Below, one piece after another: positions 1-10,559 of a DNA stretch of 30,512 bases. Position numbers and translations under genes: made by a program. The notes beneath the pieces are model-generated. The model did not search any database. It was not told the origin of the DNA and saw only the letters and a list, made by a program, of their open reading frames with translations. Source of the stretch: an uncultured Dokdonella sp. (GTDB taxonomy: Bacteria > Pseudomonadota > Gammaproteobacteria > Xanthomonadales > Rhodanobacteraceae); contig CAKSZY010000026.1 of NCBI GenBank assembly GCA_934526015.1, positions 1 to 30,512 of the forward strand, given 5' to 3'. The first letter of the stretch is position 1; every line of letters starts with the position of its first letter.

Positions 1-290
1 CCCTTCGCCCCGCGCAGCGGGGAGAAGGTGGTGCGGCAGCACCGGATGAGGGGCCGTGGGAGGTGGGGTGCGATCGATGTTGCAGCAGCGCGCAGACGTC
101 AGCTCATCAGCTTGCAGTTGAAGCACGAAAGCGCCCCTCATCCGCGGCTGCCGCCGCACCTTCTCCCCGTCGCAACGGGGAGAAGGGACCAGCATGCGCA
201 TTCACCAGAGTGCAGCCGTGCGTTCTTGCGACAGCGCCAGCCTTCCTTCGCCCCGCGCAGCGGGGAGAAGGGACAGGCATGCGCCATCTC
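1..290. repeat. Cluster of palindromic intergenic repeats, left edge
   Basis: Three GC-rich palindromic cores are visible at about 2-28, 159-186 and 245-271. Each has the form CCTTC-x-CCCCG...CGGGG-x-GAAGG and is flanked by conserved tails containing CCCCTCATCCG or its complement. Positions 1 to about 85 are a nearly perfect reverse complement of about 30146-30231 at the other end of the window. The segment near 119-187 matches the complement of about 30288-30352. Open frames across this stretch translate to peptides such as FAPRSGEK and are repeat artefacts, not genes. Known: short intergenic palindromic repeats of this general kind are common in Xanthomonadales. No transposase or RAYT gene lies in the window. 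Confidence 0.85.
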
Positions 291-387
291 CTGCTTGCAC
301 CGCTGCATTCCAATGCGATTTTGGAGCCCGCTCCGCTGCACTTCGGCTCCGGTGGGCGCTTCCGCCGGGCAAGCCCGGCTCGACCAC

Positions 388-407
388 GAAAAAACCCGTG
401 CACGGGT
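388..407 (-). terminator. Intrinsic terminator of the PfkB-type kinase gene
   Basis: On the minus strand the self-complementary 14-mer ACCCGTGCACGGGT (394-407) is followed directly by a run of T (complement of A at 389-394). It lies 20 nt past the stop codon of the leftward kinase gene. An outer complementary pair (GAGCCGGGCT and AGCCCGGCTC, about 373-382 and 410-419) could extend or compete with the fold. Confidence 0.8.
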
Positions 408-426
408 GGAGCCGGGCTGGTCCGGC

Positions 427-1362
427 TCAGTCGAGGGCGTAGCCGAACTGCTGGCGGAACTGGTCGTTGAATTCGTCGTAGTCGAAACGCTGGTTCTGCG
501 TGCCGGGATGCTCGACCTTGAGCGCGCCCATCAGGTTGCCGATGCGGCCGATCGTCATCCAGTCGTAGCCCTTCATGATGCCGTGGATGAGGCCGGCGCG
601 GAACGCGTCGCCGCAGCCGGTCGGGTCGGTGATGCGGCGTTCGTGCGCGGGCGGCACGTCATGGGTCTTGCCGTCGGCGTGGATCTTCGCGCCGCGCGGA
701 CCGCAGGTGGTGATGTAGGCCTTCACCCGGCGCGCGACCTCGGCCTCGTTCCAGCCGGTGCGCTCCTGCAACAGGCTCGACTCGTAGTCGTTGACGGTCA
801 CGTAATCGGCCATCTCGACGAAGCGGCGCAGTTCCTCGCCGTTGAACAGCGGCATGGCCTGGCCGGGATCGAAGATGAAGGGAATGCCGGCCTCGAGGAA
901 CTCGGCGGCATTCTGCAGCATGCCTTCGCGGCCGTCGGGGCTGACGATGCCGAAGCGGATGCCGGGCACGTCGCGCACGTGGTTTTCGTAGGAACGCATC
1001 ATCGCGCCCGGATGGAAGGCGGTGATCTGGTTGTTGTCGAGATCGGTGGTGATGAAGGCCTGCGGGGTGAACAGGCCGGAGAGCTCCTTGACCTGGTCCA
1101 GGCGGATGCCGAACTCCTCGAAATGCTCGCGGTAGGGGCCGAAATCCTGGCCGACGGTGGCCATCGGCACCGGGTCGCCGCCGAGCAGCTTGAGGTTGTA
1201 GGCGATGTTGCCGGCGCAGCCACCGAACTCGCGGCGCATGCGCGGCACCAGGAAGGACACGTTGAGGATGTGCACCTTGTCGGGAAGGATGTGGTTCTTG
1301 AACTGGTCCGGAAACACCATGATGGTGTCGTAGGCGAGCGAACCGCAGATCAGTGCCGACAT
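427..1362 (-). CDS. PfkB-family sugar/nucleoside kinase
   Basis: This 311-residue protein is a cytoplasmic ribokinase-like (PfkB) kinase, probably acting on adenosine or another ribonucleoside or sugar. The N-terminal half has the family glycine signature GGCAGNIA (residues 47-54). Near the C-terminus lies DPTGCGDAFRAG (246-257), the PfkB signature 2, whose aspartate (D252) is the expected catalytic base beside the anion hole. The length is normal for the family. The ATG at 1362 has a GGAG element about 13 nt upstream. The gene stands alone, divergent from mreB, with its own terminator. Family membership is clear. The substrate is not: adenosine kinase is the usual label for close relatives, but sequence alone does not prove it. 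Confidence 0.9.
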   Translation of the reverse strand: MSALICGSLAYDTIMVFPDQFKNHILPDKVHILNVSFLVPRMRREFGGCAGNIAYNLKLLGGDPVPMATVGQDFGPYREHFEEFGIRLDQVKELSGLFTPQAFITTDLDNNQITAFHPGAMMRSYENHVRDVPGIRFGIVSPDGREGMLQNAAEFLEAGIPFIFDPGQAMPLFNGEELRRFVEMADYVTVNDYESSLLQERTGWNEAEVARRVKAYITTCGPRGAKIHADGKTHDVPPAHERRITDPTGCGDAFRAGLIHGIMKGYDWMTIGRIGNLMGALKVEHPGTQNQRFDYDEFNDQFRQQFGYALD

Positions 1363-2818
<1,456 letters not shown>

Positions 2819-2911
2819 GCGCCCCGGCGCGCCCTTCCCGATGAACATCCGGCCGCCGTCCCGCGCCCTCTTCCGCGCGACTGGCGCGCGGCCGGCACCT
2901 GAGCCTGCTGC

Positions 2912-3820
2912 ATGACGCTGGCCCGAACCGACAAGGTGCAGCTGTTCGCCGAAGGCGGCGTCAGCACGCTGCGCCTGATCGTATACCTCACCTTGGCAAT
3001 GATCGTCATGGTGGTCGACCACCGCGCCGGCTATCTCGCCGGCCTGCGCCAGTTCGCCAGCCGCGCGATCGAGCCGGTCTACCGCGTTGCCGGCTTCCCC
3101 GCCGAGGCCGCCCGCGCCGGACGCCTGGCGATCGCCACCCAGACCCGCCTCGCCGAGGAAAACCGCAACCTGCGCGAATCCCTGCTGCTCGCCCAGGCGC
3201 GCCTCAACCGCATGGCCGCGCTGGCCGAGCAGAACGAGCGCCTGAAGGCCCTGCTCGACGTGCAGAACAACCTCGGCCTCGGCGTGCAGCTGGCCCGCCT
3301 GATCGACGTCGACCTCGATCCGTTCCGCCAGCGCGTGGTCATCGACGTCGGCCAGGCCCAGGGCGTATCGGTCGGTCAGCCGATCCTCGATGCCGGCGGC
3401 GTCATGGGCCAAGTCGTCGAGGTGCTGCCGAACACCTCGGTGGCGATGCTGATCACCGATCCGACCCATGCCATCCCGGTCACCGTCGAGCGCACCGGCC
3501 TGCGCACGATCGTCTACGGCACCGGCGCCATCGACCGCCTGCAGCTGCCGAACATCCCGATCAGCGCCGACGTCAAGGCCGGCGACCAGCTGGTCACCTC
3601 CGGCCTCGGCGGGCGCTTCCCGGCCGGCTTCCCGGTCGGCGAGATCCTCGAGGTCAGCAACGACGAGAGCGGCATGTTCGCCGCCGCCCTGGCGCGGCCG
3701 GCCGCCGCCCTCGAGCGCAGCGGCGACGTGCTGCTGCTGCACGACCTGCCGCAACCGGTCGGGCCGCCGGCACCCGATGCCGGCGCCGGCGCGGCGCCCG
3801 CGCCGGAGGCCGTGCCGTGA
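2912..3820 (+). CDS. mreC: Rod-shape-determining protein MreC
   Basis: MreC is a bitopic inner-membrane protein whose periplasmic domain binds and activates PBP2. This 302-residue copy has a short cytoplasmic start, one membrane helix (about residues 20-40, RLIVYLTLAMIVMVV), a coiled-coil stretch (about 70-110, rich in Leu, Glu and Gln) and the two beta-barrel core domains (about 120-275). The core holds family-like segments such as IDVGQAQGVSVGQPI and DQLVTSGLGGRFPAGFPVG. The final 30 residues are a Pro/Ala-rich tail. No strong ribosome binding site precedes the ATG at 2912. The stop overlaps the GTG start of mreD. Confidence 0.96.
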   Translation: MTLARTDKVQLFAEGGVSTLRLIVYLTLAMIVMVVDHRAGYLAGLRQFASRAIEPVYRVAGFPAEAARAGRLAIATQTRLAEENRNLRESLLLAQARLNRMAALAEQNERLKALLDVQNNLGLGVQLARLIDVDLDPFRQRVVIDVGQAQGVSVGQPILDAGGVMGQVVEVLPNTSVAMLITDPTHAIPVTVERTGLRTIVYGTGAIDRLQLPNIPISADVKAGDQLVTSGLGGRFPAGFPVGEILEVSNDESGMFAAALARPAAALERSGDVLLLHDLPQPVGPPAPDAGAGAAPAPEAVP

Positions 3821-4308
3821 ACCGCCAGCGCGCCCAGACCTGGCTGTTCGTCGCCAGCATCGCCTTCGCCTTCATCCTGCAGCTGCTGCCGCTGCCGCAG
3901 GCGCTGCTGCCGCTGAAACCGTTCTGGCTCGCCCTCATCGTCCTCTACTGGGCGATCGAGGTGCCCGAGCGCATCGGCCTCGGCCTGGCCTTCCTGCTCG
4001 GCATCGCCGGCGACATGCTGAGCGGCGAACTGCTCGGCGAGCAGAGCCTGCGCCTGATCATCTTCACCTTCATCGTGCTGCGCTTCCGCTCGCGGCTGCG
4101 CTTCTTCCCGATGTGGCAGCAGGCACTCGCCGTGCTGGCCCTGCTGCTCAACGACCGCGTCGTGCAGATCATGGTGCGCGGCTTCTCCGGCGAGGCGATG
4201 CCGGGCGCCGCGTTCTGGATCGCGCCGTTCGTCGGCATGATCGCCTGGCCGTTCGTGTTCCTGTTGCTCGATGACCTGCGCGCGCGCCTGCGCGTCAACG
4301 AGTCATGA
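3817..4308 (+). CDS. mreD: Rod-shape-determining protein MreD
   Basis: This 163-residue polytopic inner-membrane protein has about five hydrophobic helices, the normal size and character of MreD, which joins MreC in the elongasome. The start is GTG at 3817, within the GTGA overlap with the mreC stop. Its own stop overlaps the mrdA start through ATGA, so translation of mreC, mreD and mrdA is probably coupled. Sequence conservation in MreD is weak, so the call rests on hydrophobicity, length and position between mreC and mrdA. Confidence 0.94.
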   Translation: MNRQRAQTWLFVASIAFAFILQLLPLPQALLPLKPFWLALIVLYWAIEVPERIGLGLAFLLGIAGDMLSGELLGEQSLRLIIFTFIVLRFRSRLRFFPMWQQALAVLALLLNDRVVQIMVRGFSGEAMPGAAFWIAPFVGMIAWPFVFLLLDDLRARLRVNES

Positions 4309-6188
4309 AATTCAAGCCGATCAAAGACACCCGCCAGGAAGCCGCGCTGTTCGTGCGCCGCGCACTGTCCGGCTTCGCCCTGATCCTGCTCGCCCTCGCC
4401 GCCCTCGCCGGCCGCTTCTGGTACCTGCAGGTCGAGCACCACGACGAATTCCAGGCGCGCGCCGATTCCAACCGCATCCTGACCCGGCCGCTGGCGCCGG
4501 CGCGCGGACTCATCTACGACCGCAACGGCGTCCTGCTGGCCGAGAACATCGCCGCGTTCCGCCTCGAGATCATTCCCGAGCAGGTCGGCGACATGGACGC
4601 CCTGCTCGCCGACCTTTCCGCCACCATCGGCATCAACGACGACGACATCGCGCGCTTCAAGGCGCTGCGCAAGGGCAAGCGCGCTTACCAGAGCGTGCCC
4701 TTGCGCATGAAGCTCAGCGAAGAGGACATCGCCCTCTTCGCCGTCAACCGCTGGCGTTTCCGCGGTGTCGACGTGGTCCCGTACCTGACCCGCTACTACC
4801 CGCGCGGGCAGGAATTCGGCCACCTCGTCGGTTACGTCGGACGCATCGACGAGCGCGACCTGCAGCGCCTGGATCCCTCGCGCTACGCCGGCACCACGCA
4901 TGTCGGCAAGATCGGCATCGAGCGCTCCTACGAGGAACTCCTGCACGGCGAACCCGGCTACGAGCTGGTCGAGGTGAATGCCGACCGCCGACCGCTGCGC
5001 GTGCTCGAGCGGGTCGCGCCGACGCCCGGCAAGAATCTCCACCTGACCATCGACGTGCGCATCCAGGATGCCGGCGAGGCCGCCTTCGCCGGACGCGCCG
5101 GCGCCTCCGTGGCGATCGATCCGCGCAACGGCGAGGTGCTGGCGATGATCAGCGTGCCGGGCTTCGATCCGAACCTGTTCGTCAACGGCATCAGCAGTAC
5201 CGACTACAAGGCACTGCTCGACGCGCCGGACAAGCCGCTGCTCGACCGCGCGCTGCGCGGCACCTACATGCCGGGCTCGACGATCAAGCCGTTCATCGCC
5301 GCCGCCGGCCTCGAGCTCGGCGTGCGCAAGCGCGATGACACCGTGCTGTCGACCGGCGAGTTCCACATTCCCGGGCAGCAGCGCGGTTATCGCGACATCC
5401 GCGCCGGCGGCCACGGCCGCGTCGACCTCGAGCAGTCGATCGCGCAATCGGTCAACACGTATTTCTATTCGCTCGCCCTCGACATGGGCATCGACCGCCT
5501 GACCGAGGGCATGGCGCGGTTCGGCTTCGGCGCGCCGACCGGCATCGACCTGGTCGGCGAAAGCAGCGGCGTGCTGCCGTCGCGGGCGTGGAAGCGCGCG
5601 CGCTTCAACCAGCCCTGGTATCCGGGCGAGACGGTCATTGCCGGGATCGGTCAGGGCTACTGGGTGGTGACCCCGCTGCAACTCGCCCGCGGCGTGGCCA
5701 CGCTGGCCGCGCGCGGCGTGCCGCAGCAGCCGCACCTGTTGCGCGCGACCCAGGACGGCTTCGGCGACGAACCGACGAAGCTCGCCTTCTCCGCACCCGG
5801 CGAGCCGGTGTTCCGCGACCTTGCCAACTGGGAGGCGGTGCGCGACGGCATGATCGCGGTGGTCAACGGCCCCACCGGCACCGCGCGCACGATGGGCATC
5901 GGCTTTCCGTACACGATCGCCGGCAAGACCGGCACCGCCGAGCGCTACTCGCGCACCACCGAGGCCTGGGAACACATCTCGCAGGTGGCGATCGAGCGCC
6001 ACCAGGTGCTGTTCGAAGCCTTCACGCCGGCCGAGGAGGCCCGCATCGCCGTCATCGTCGCGCTGGAGGCCGGGCGTGCCGGCGGCCGCGATGCCGCGCC
6101 GATCGCGCGCACCATGCTCGATGCCTGGCTGGAAGGCGAAGGCCCCCCGCCCGACGCCCTCGCCGCCCGCACGGGGGACGCGCCATGA
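4305..6188 (+). CDS. mrdA: Penicillin-binding protein 2, elongation transpeptidase
   Basis: PBP2 is the class B transpeptidase that cross-links lateral-wall peptidoglycan made by RodA. The 627-residue protein has one N-terminal membrane helix (about 20-40), the non-catalytic dimerisation/pedestal region with the typical segment APARGLIYDRNG, and the transpeptidase domain. All three catalytic motifs are intact: SxxK as S325-T-I-K328, SxN as S382-V-N384 and KTG as K541-T-G543. Length is close to E. coli PBP2 (633). It overlaps mreD by 4 bp and rodA by 4 bp (ATGA), matching the mrdAB order of other gammaproteobacteria. Confidence 0.98.
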   Translation: MKFKPIKDTRQEAALFVRRALSGFALILLALAALAGRFWYLQVEHHDEFQARADSNRILTRPLAPARGLIYDRNGVLLAENIAAFRLEIIPEQVGDMDALLADLSATIGINDDDIARFKALRKGKRAYQSVPLRMKLSEEDIALFAVNRWRFRGVDVVPYLTRYYPRGQEFGHLVGYVGRIDERDLQRLDPSRYAGTTHVGKIGIERSYEELLHGEPGYELVEVNADRRPLRVLERVAPTPGKNLHLTIDVRIQDAGEAAFAGRAGASVAIDPRNGEVLAMISVPGFDPNLFVNGISSTDYKALLDAPDKPLLDRALRGTYMPGSTIKPFIAAAGLELGVRKRDDTVLSTGEFHIPGQQRGYRDIRAGGHGRVDLEQSIAQSVNTYFYSLALDMGIDRLTEGMARFGFGAPTGIDLVGESSGVLPSRAWKRARFNQPWYPGETVIAGIGQGYWVVTPLQLARGVATLAARGVPQQPHLLRATQDGFGDEPTKLAFSAPGEPVFRDLANWEAVRDGMIAVVNGPTGTARTMGIGFPYTIAGKTGTAERYSRTTEAWEHISQVAIERHQVLFEAFTPAEEARIAVIVALEAGRAGGRDAAPIARTMLDAWLEGEGPPPDALAARTGDAP

Positions 6189-7303
6189 TCGACGTCGCCG
6201 TGGCCAACCTGCGCCGGATGGCCGGATCCCTGCTTGGCAAGCCGCGCATGGACCTGCCGCTGCTCGGCGCCCTGGTGCTGCTTGCCCTCGTCGGCCTGGT
6301 CACCCAGTACAGCGCCAGCGACCTCGACCGCGGCCAGGCCGTGGCCCAGGGCGTGCGCCTCGGTATCGGCGGACTGCTGATGTTCGTCCTCTCGCGCATC
6401 CCGCCCTCGACCCTGCGCAACTGGACGCCGTGGGCCTACGCCGGCAGCGTCGCCTTGCTGCTGGTCGTCGCCGTGCTCGGCGAGGGCCGCGGCGCGCACC
6501 GCTGGCTCGATCTCGGCGTGCTGCGCTTCCAGCCCTCGGAGCTGCTCAAGCTGACCATGCCGATGATGGTGGCCTGGTACCTCAACCAGCGCCCGCTGCC
6601 GCCCGACTGGACCTCGCTCGGCGTGGTCTGCGTGCTGATCGCGATTCCTGCCGGGCTGATCGCCGAGCAACCCGATCTCGGCACCGCCCTGCTGATCGTC
6701 GCCAGCGGCCTGTTCGGCGTGTTCCTCGCCGGGCTGTCGTGGTGGCGGATCGGCCTCATCCTCGGCAGCGTCGCCGCGGCGGCGCCGATCGCCTGGAACT
6801 TCCTGCACGAGTACCAGCGCAACCGCGTGCGCATGCTGATCGACCCCGACTCCGACCCGCTCGGCCTCGGCTGGCACATCATCCAGTCGAAGATCGCGGT
6901 CGGTTCCGGCGGCATGTGGGGTAAGGGCTGGAACGCCGGCACGCAGTCGCGCCTGGAGTTCCTGCCCGAGCACACCACCGACTTCGTGTTTTCGGTCTAT
7001 GCCGAGGAATGGGGCCTGGTCGGCGTGCTGATGCTGCTCGCCCTGTATGCGTTCATCATCGGCCGCAGCCTGTGGATTGCCGCCAACGCGCGCGACACCT
7101 ATTCGCGCCTGCTCGCCGGCGCCATTAGCATGGCCTTCTTCGTCTACGTCATCGTCAACGGCGGCATGATCACCGGCATGCTTCCCGTGGTCGGCGTGCC
7201 GTTGCCGCTGGTCAGCTACGGCGGCACCTCGGCGGTGTCGCTGCTGGCCGGCTTCGGCGTGCTGATGTCGATCCATGCATTCCGCAAGCGGGGGGCGGCA
7301 TGA
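6185..7303 (+). CDS. rodA: Peptidoglycan glycosyltransferase RodA
   Basis: RodA is the SEDS-family polymerase that builds glycan strands from lipid II in complex with PBP2. The 372-residue protein is strongly hydrophobic with about ten membrane helices. It carries SEDS landmarks: GAHRWLDLG followed by RFQPSELLKL, QPDLGTALL, and the long periplasmic loop ending in LEFLPEHTTDFVFSV, where D266 corresponds to the essential catalytic aspartate. The ATG at 6185 overlaps the mrdA stop. A longer open frame upstream in this phase lies inside mrdA and is not used. The rodA stop overlaps the mltB start. Confidence 0.97.
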   Translation: MIDVAVANLRRMAGSLLGKPRMDLPLLGALVLLALVGLVTQYSASDLDRGQAVAQGVRLGIGGLLMFVLSRIPPSTLRNWTPWAYAGSVALLLVVAVLGEGRGAHRWLDLGVLRFQPSELLKLTMPMMVAWYLNQRPLPPDWTSLGVVCVLIAIPAGLIAEQPDLGTALLIVASGLFGVFLAGLSWWRIGLILGSVAAAAPIAWNFLHEYQRNRVRMLIDPDSDPLGLGWHIIQSKIAVGSGGMWGKGWNAGTQSRLEFLPEHTTDFVFSVYAEEWGLVGVLMLLALYAFIIGRSLWIAANARDTYSRLLAGAISMAFFVYVIVNGGMITGMLPVVGVPLPLVSYGGTSAVSLLAGFGVLMSIHAFRKRGAA

Positions 7304-8358
7304 ATGCGGCGCGGGCTGCTAGAGTACGCGCGGCTTTTCGCGTGGATGCGTCGAACTTGAAATCCCCCGTGTCGCTGTACCGTCTCGTTCTCGCCGGTGC
7401 CCTTGCCGCCTCCGGCTCCGCCGCTGCCACCACCTCCCCTGCCGACCCCGTGCATGTCGAGTTCGCGCGCGAACTCGCCGCCAGCGACGGCCTGGTCGAA
7501 GCCGACGTGCTGGCCACCCTGGCGAAGGCGAAAGTGCAGCCGGCGATCCTCGAGGCGATCGCGCGCCCGGCCGAGGCCAAGCCGTGGAAGGACTACCGGC
7601 CGATCTTCCTCACCGCCCGGCGCATCGACGACGGGGTGGCGTTCTATCGCGCCAACCGCGAGCTGATCGAGGGCGCCGCGGCGCAATACGGCGTCGCACC
7701 GGAAATCATCGTCGCCATCATCGGCGTGGAGACGAGCTACGGCCGCAACGTCGGCAAGTGGCGCGTGCTCGACGCACTGGTCACGCTCGGTTTCCACTAC
7801 CCGCCGCGGGCGAAGTTCTTCCGCGGCGAACTGCGCCAGCTGTTCCTGCTCGGCGATGGCCATCTCGCCTACCCGCTCGACGAACTGGTCGGCTCCTACG
7901 CCGGTGCCATGGGCTGGGGCCAGTTCATCCCGACCAGCGTCGCCAACTGGGCGCGCGACCACGATGGAGACGGACGCATCGATCTGTGGAACTCGCCTGC
8001 CGACATCATCGGCAGCGTCGCCAACTACTTCGCCGCGCACGGTTGGGAAAACGGCGGACCGGTGGCGACGCGCACGACGCCGGCGGCGAACGCGCGCGCG
8101 ATCGAACCGAAGGGCTTCGAACCGATGTATCCGCTCGAACAGCTCGCGGAATGGGGCTATGCGCCGGCCGATGCGATCGACGAGGCGACGCGCACGGCGA
8201 CCCTGCTCACCCTCGAAGGCGCCGAGGGCAGCGAACACTGGATCACCTTCCGCAATTTCCACGTGATCACGCGCTACAACCGCAGTCCGCTCTACGCAAT
8301 GGCGGTGTGGCAGCTGTCGCGGGAGATCGCCCGGGAAGTCGCCGGCAGCGCGCAATGA
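7300..8358 (+). CDS. mltB: Lytic murein transglycosylase B
   Basis: MltB cleaves glycan strands to 1,6-anhydro ends and works with the wall synthases encoded next to it. The mature part carries the family signature with catalytic glutamate E144 in IIGVETSYGR, followed by GAMGWGQFIPTS and a DGDGRIDLWNS segment. Length (352) fits the SltB/MltB family. The ATG at 7300 overlaps the rodA stop but gives an unusually long charged N-terminus. In-frame GTG at 7342 or TTG at 7357 would give a more normal secretion signal (core SLYRLVLAGALAASGSAAA). No lipobox cysteine is present, so unlike E. coli MltB it appears to be soluble periplasmic rather than a lipoprotein. Confidence 0.95.
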   Translation: MNAARAARVRAAFRVDASNLKSPVSLYRLVLAGALAASGSAAATTSPADPVHVEFARELAASDGLVEADVLATLAKAKVQPAILEAIARPAEAKPWKDYRPIFLTARRIDDGVAFYRANRELIEGAAAQYGVAPEIIVAIIGVETSYGRNVGKWRVLDALVTLGFHYPPRAKFFRGELRQLFLLGDGHLAYPLDELVGSYAGAMGWGQFIPTSVANWARDHDGDGRIDLWNSPADIIGSVANYFAAHGWENGGPVATRTTPAANARAIEPKGFEPMYPLEQLAEWGYAPADAIDEATRTATLLTLEGAEGSEHWITFRNFHVITRYNRSPLYAMAVWQLSREIAREVAGSAQ

Positions 8359-9257
8359 GCCTGCTGCGCGGCATCGCCCTGATCGGACTCGCCCTGCTGC
8401 TGGCGGCCTGCGCGGGGCGCAAGCCGCGCCCGCAACCGCCTCCCGCCCAGCCGGCATCGCCGCCGGCCGGGGACGTGCGGCACGAGACGCAAAAGCCGCA
8501 AGCGCAGCGCTACGACCGCAACCAGGACGGCGAACCCGACGGCCAGCGCGTCGACATCGCCGCGCTGATCGAGCCGGTGCCGCGGCCCGAACCGCGCTCG
8601 CGCTACGGCAACAAGTCGCCCTACACCGTGCTCGGCAAGCACTACACCGTCCTGCCCGATGCCGCCGGATATGTCGAACGCGGCGTCTCCTCGTGGTACG
8701 GCGCCAAGTTCCACGGCTACATGACCTCGAGCCTCGAGCCGTACGACATGTACCAGTTCAGCGCCGCGCACAAGTCGTTGCCGCTGCCGAGCTGGGCGCG
8801 GGTGACCAACCTCGAGAACGGCAAGAGCGTCGTCGTGCGCGTCAACGACCGCGGCCCGTTCCACGACAACCGCCTGATCGACCTCTCCTACGCGGCGGCC
8901 GTGCGCATCGGCATCTGGCCGAAGGGTACCGGCCTGGTCGAGGTGCGGGCGATCGACCCGACCCGGCCGGATGCGGCGCCGGCAGCACCGGCCGCAGCCG
9001 CGAAAGCGGTGTCCGTCCCGCCGCGCATCTACCTGCAGCTCGGCGCCTTCGCCGAGCGCACCAATGCCGAACGCGTCGAGCGCGACCTGCGCGCGCAGCG
9101 CCTCGGCAACGTGCACATCGCCACCGTCGGCGTCGACGGGCGCGAGATCCATCGCGTGCGCCTCGGCCCGCTGGCCGACATCGCCGCCGCCGACGCGATG
9201 AGCCGTCGCCTCGAACGCCTCGGCTTCGGCACCCCGCGCGTGGCGATCGACGACTGA
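8355..9257 (+). CDS. rlpA: Septal-ring lytic transglycosylase / lipoprotein RlpA
   Basis: RlpA is an outer-membrane lipoprotein that cuts glycan strands lacking stem peptides. The 300-residue protein starts with a lipoprotein signal ending in LLLAAC (lipidated Cys near residue 19), followed by a Pro-rich linker. The double-psi beta-barrel domain keeps the residues linked to activity in Pseudomonas RlpA: E128 in EPYDMY, H139 in AAHK and D165 in NDRGPF. A C-terminal SPOR domain (about 220-300, IYLQLGAFAERTNAERV) should bind denuded glycan. The ATG at 8355 overlaps the mltB stop by ATGA. It lies upstream of dacA, matching the common rlpA-dacA pairing. Confidence 0.96.
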   Translation: MSLLRGIALIGLALLLAACAGRKPRPQPPPAQPASPPAGDVRHETQKPQAQRYDRNQDGEPDGQRVDIAALIEPVPRPEPRSRYGNKSPYTVLGKHYTVLPDAAGYVERGVSSWYGAKFHGYMTSSLEPYDMYQFSAAHKSLPLPSWARVTNLENGKSVVVRVNDRGPFHDNRLIDLSYAAAVRIGIWPKGTGLVEVRAIDPTRPDAAPAAPAAAAKAVSVPPRIYLQLGAFAERTNAERVERDLRAQRLGNVHIATVGVDGREIHRVRLGPLADIAAADAMSRRLERLGFGTPRVAIDD

Positions 9258-9320
9258 TCGGGCGACAATGCCCGCATACGGCCCTTTCGCGGCCACCTGC
9301 ACCGAGGATCCTGTTTCCCG

Positions 9321-10559
9321 ATGAAGCTGTTCAGCCTTGCCCTTGCCGGCGTCACCCTCGCCGCCTCCGCCCTCGTTTCCGCGCAGACGCCGGCACCCGT
9401 GCCGCGTCCGGCCGTCCCGGCGGCCGCGCCGGCACCGGCTCCGCCGCCGCCGAATCCGCCGGCGAAAAGCTTCGTCCTGATGGACTACGCGACCGGCCAG
9501 ATCCTCGTCGAGAACAATGCCGACCTGCGTGTCGAGCCGGCCTCGATCACCAAGATCATGACCTCCTACGTGGTCTCCGCCGAGGTCGCCCACGGCAAGA
9601 TCGGCATGGACGACGCGGTCACCATCAGCGAGAACGCCTGGCGTTCCGGCGGCGCCGGCACCGACGGCTCGACCAGCTTCCTCGCCCTCGGCAGCCAGGT
9701 GCCGCTCAAGCAGCTGCTGTACGGCATGATCATCCAGTCCGGCAACGATGCGGCGATCGCCCTGGCCGAACACACCGCCGGCTCCGAGCCGCTGTTCGCC
9801 GACCTGATGAACCAGTACGCCCGGCAGCTCGGCATGACCGGCACGCACTATGTCGATGCCAGCGGCCTGCCCGACGCCAACCACTACACCACCGCGCGCG
9901 ACGTCGCCATCCTCTCGCGCGCGCTGATCCGCGACTATCCGGACGACTACGCGATCTACAAGATCAAGGATTTCGAGTGGAACGGCATCAAGCAGCACAA
10001 CCGCAACACGCTGCTGTGGCGCGACTCCAGTGTCGACGGCATCAAGACCGGCCACACCCGCGCGGCCGGTTTCTGCCTCGCCACCTCGGCCCTGCGCAAC
10101 GGCCAGCGCCTGATCGCCGTGGTCATGGGCGCGGACAGCGAGAAGGCGCGCGCCGACGCCAACCAGGAACTGCTGAACTACGGCTTCCGCTTCTTCGAAT
10201 CGCACCGCCTCTACGAAGCCGCCAAGCCGCTCGCCACGCCGGAACTGTGGAAGGGTGAAGCCGACACCATCGCCCTCGGCGTCGCCGAGGATGTCAATGT
10301 CGTCCTGCCGCGCGGGCGGTACGGCGATCTCAAGGCGAGCATGCAACTGCCGGCGCACCTCATCGCGCCGCTGGCCAAGGGCGACCCGGTCGGCAAGCTG
10401 AAGGTCGAGCTCGACGGCAAGGTCCTCGTCGAACGCCCGATCGTCGTCCTCGCCGACGCCGCCGAAGGCGGATTCTTCACCCGCCTCGGCCATGGCGTGA
10501 TGCTGTGGTTCCAGAGCGACGACACCCCGGCCCCGGCCGTGCCGGCCCAGCAGCCATGA
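9321..10559 (+). CDS. dacA: D-alanyl-D-alanine carboxypeptidase (PBP5/6 type)
   Basis: This periplasmic serine peptidase removes the terminal D-Ala from peptidoglycan pentapeptides. The 412-residue protein begins with a signal peptide (cleavage near residue 21, ALVSA-QT) and a Pro/Ala-rich linker. The S11 catalytic motifs are S75-I-T-K78, S140-G-N142 and K242-T-G244. A PBP5-like C-terminal beta domain follows, then an end segment that could be the membrane-anchoring amphipathic helix (GGFFTRLGHGVMLWFQ). The ATG at 9321 has GAGGAT about 14 nt upstream. The 63-bp gap from rlpA contains a small CGGGC/GCCCG hairpin (9259-9274). The stop overlaps the ybeD start. Confidence 0.97.
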   Translation: MKLFSLALAGVTLAASALVSAQTPAPVPRPAVPAAAPAPAPPPPNPPAKSFVLMDYATGQILVENNADLRVEPASITKIMTSYVVSAEVAHGKIGMDDAVTISENAWRSGGAGTDGSTSFLALGSQVPLKQLLYGMIIQSGNDAAIALAEHTAGSEPLFADLMNQYARQLGMTGTHYVDASGLPDANHYTTARDVAILSRALIRDYPDDYAIYKIKDFEWNGIKQHNRNTLLWRDSSVDGIKTGHTRAAGFCLATSALRNGQRLIAVVMGADSEKARADANQELLNYGFRFFESHRLYEAAKPLATPELWKGEADTIALGVAEDVNVVLPRGRYGDLKASMQLPAHLIAPLAKGDPVGKLKVELDGKVLVERPIVVLADAAEGGFFTRLGHGVMLWFQSDDTPAPAVPAQQP

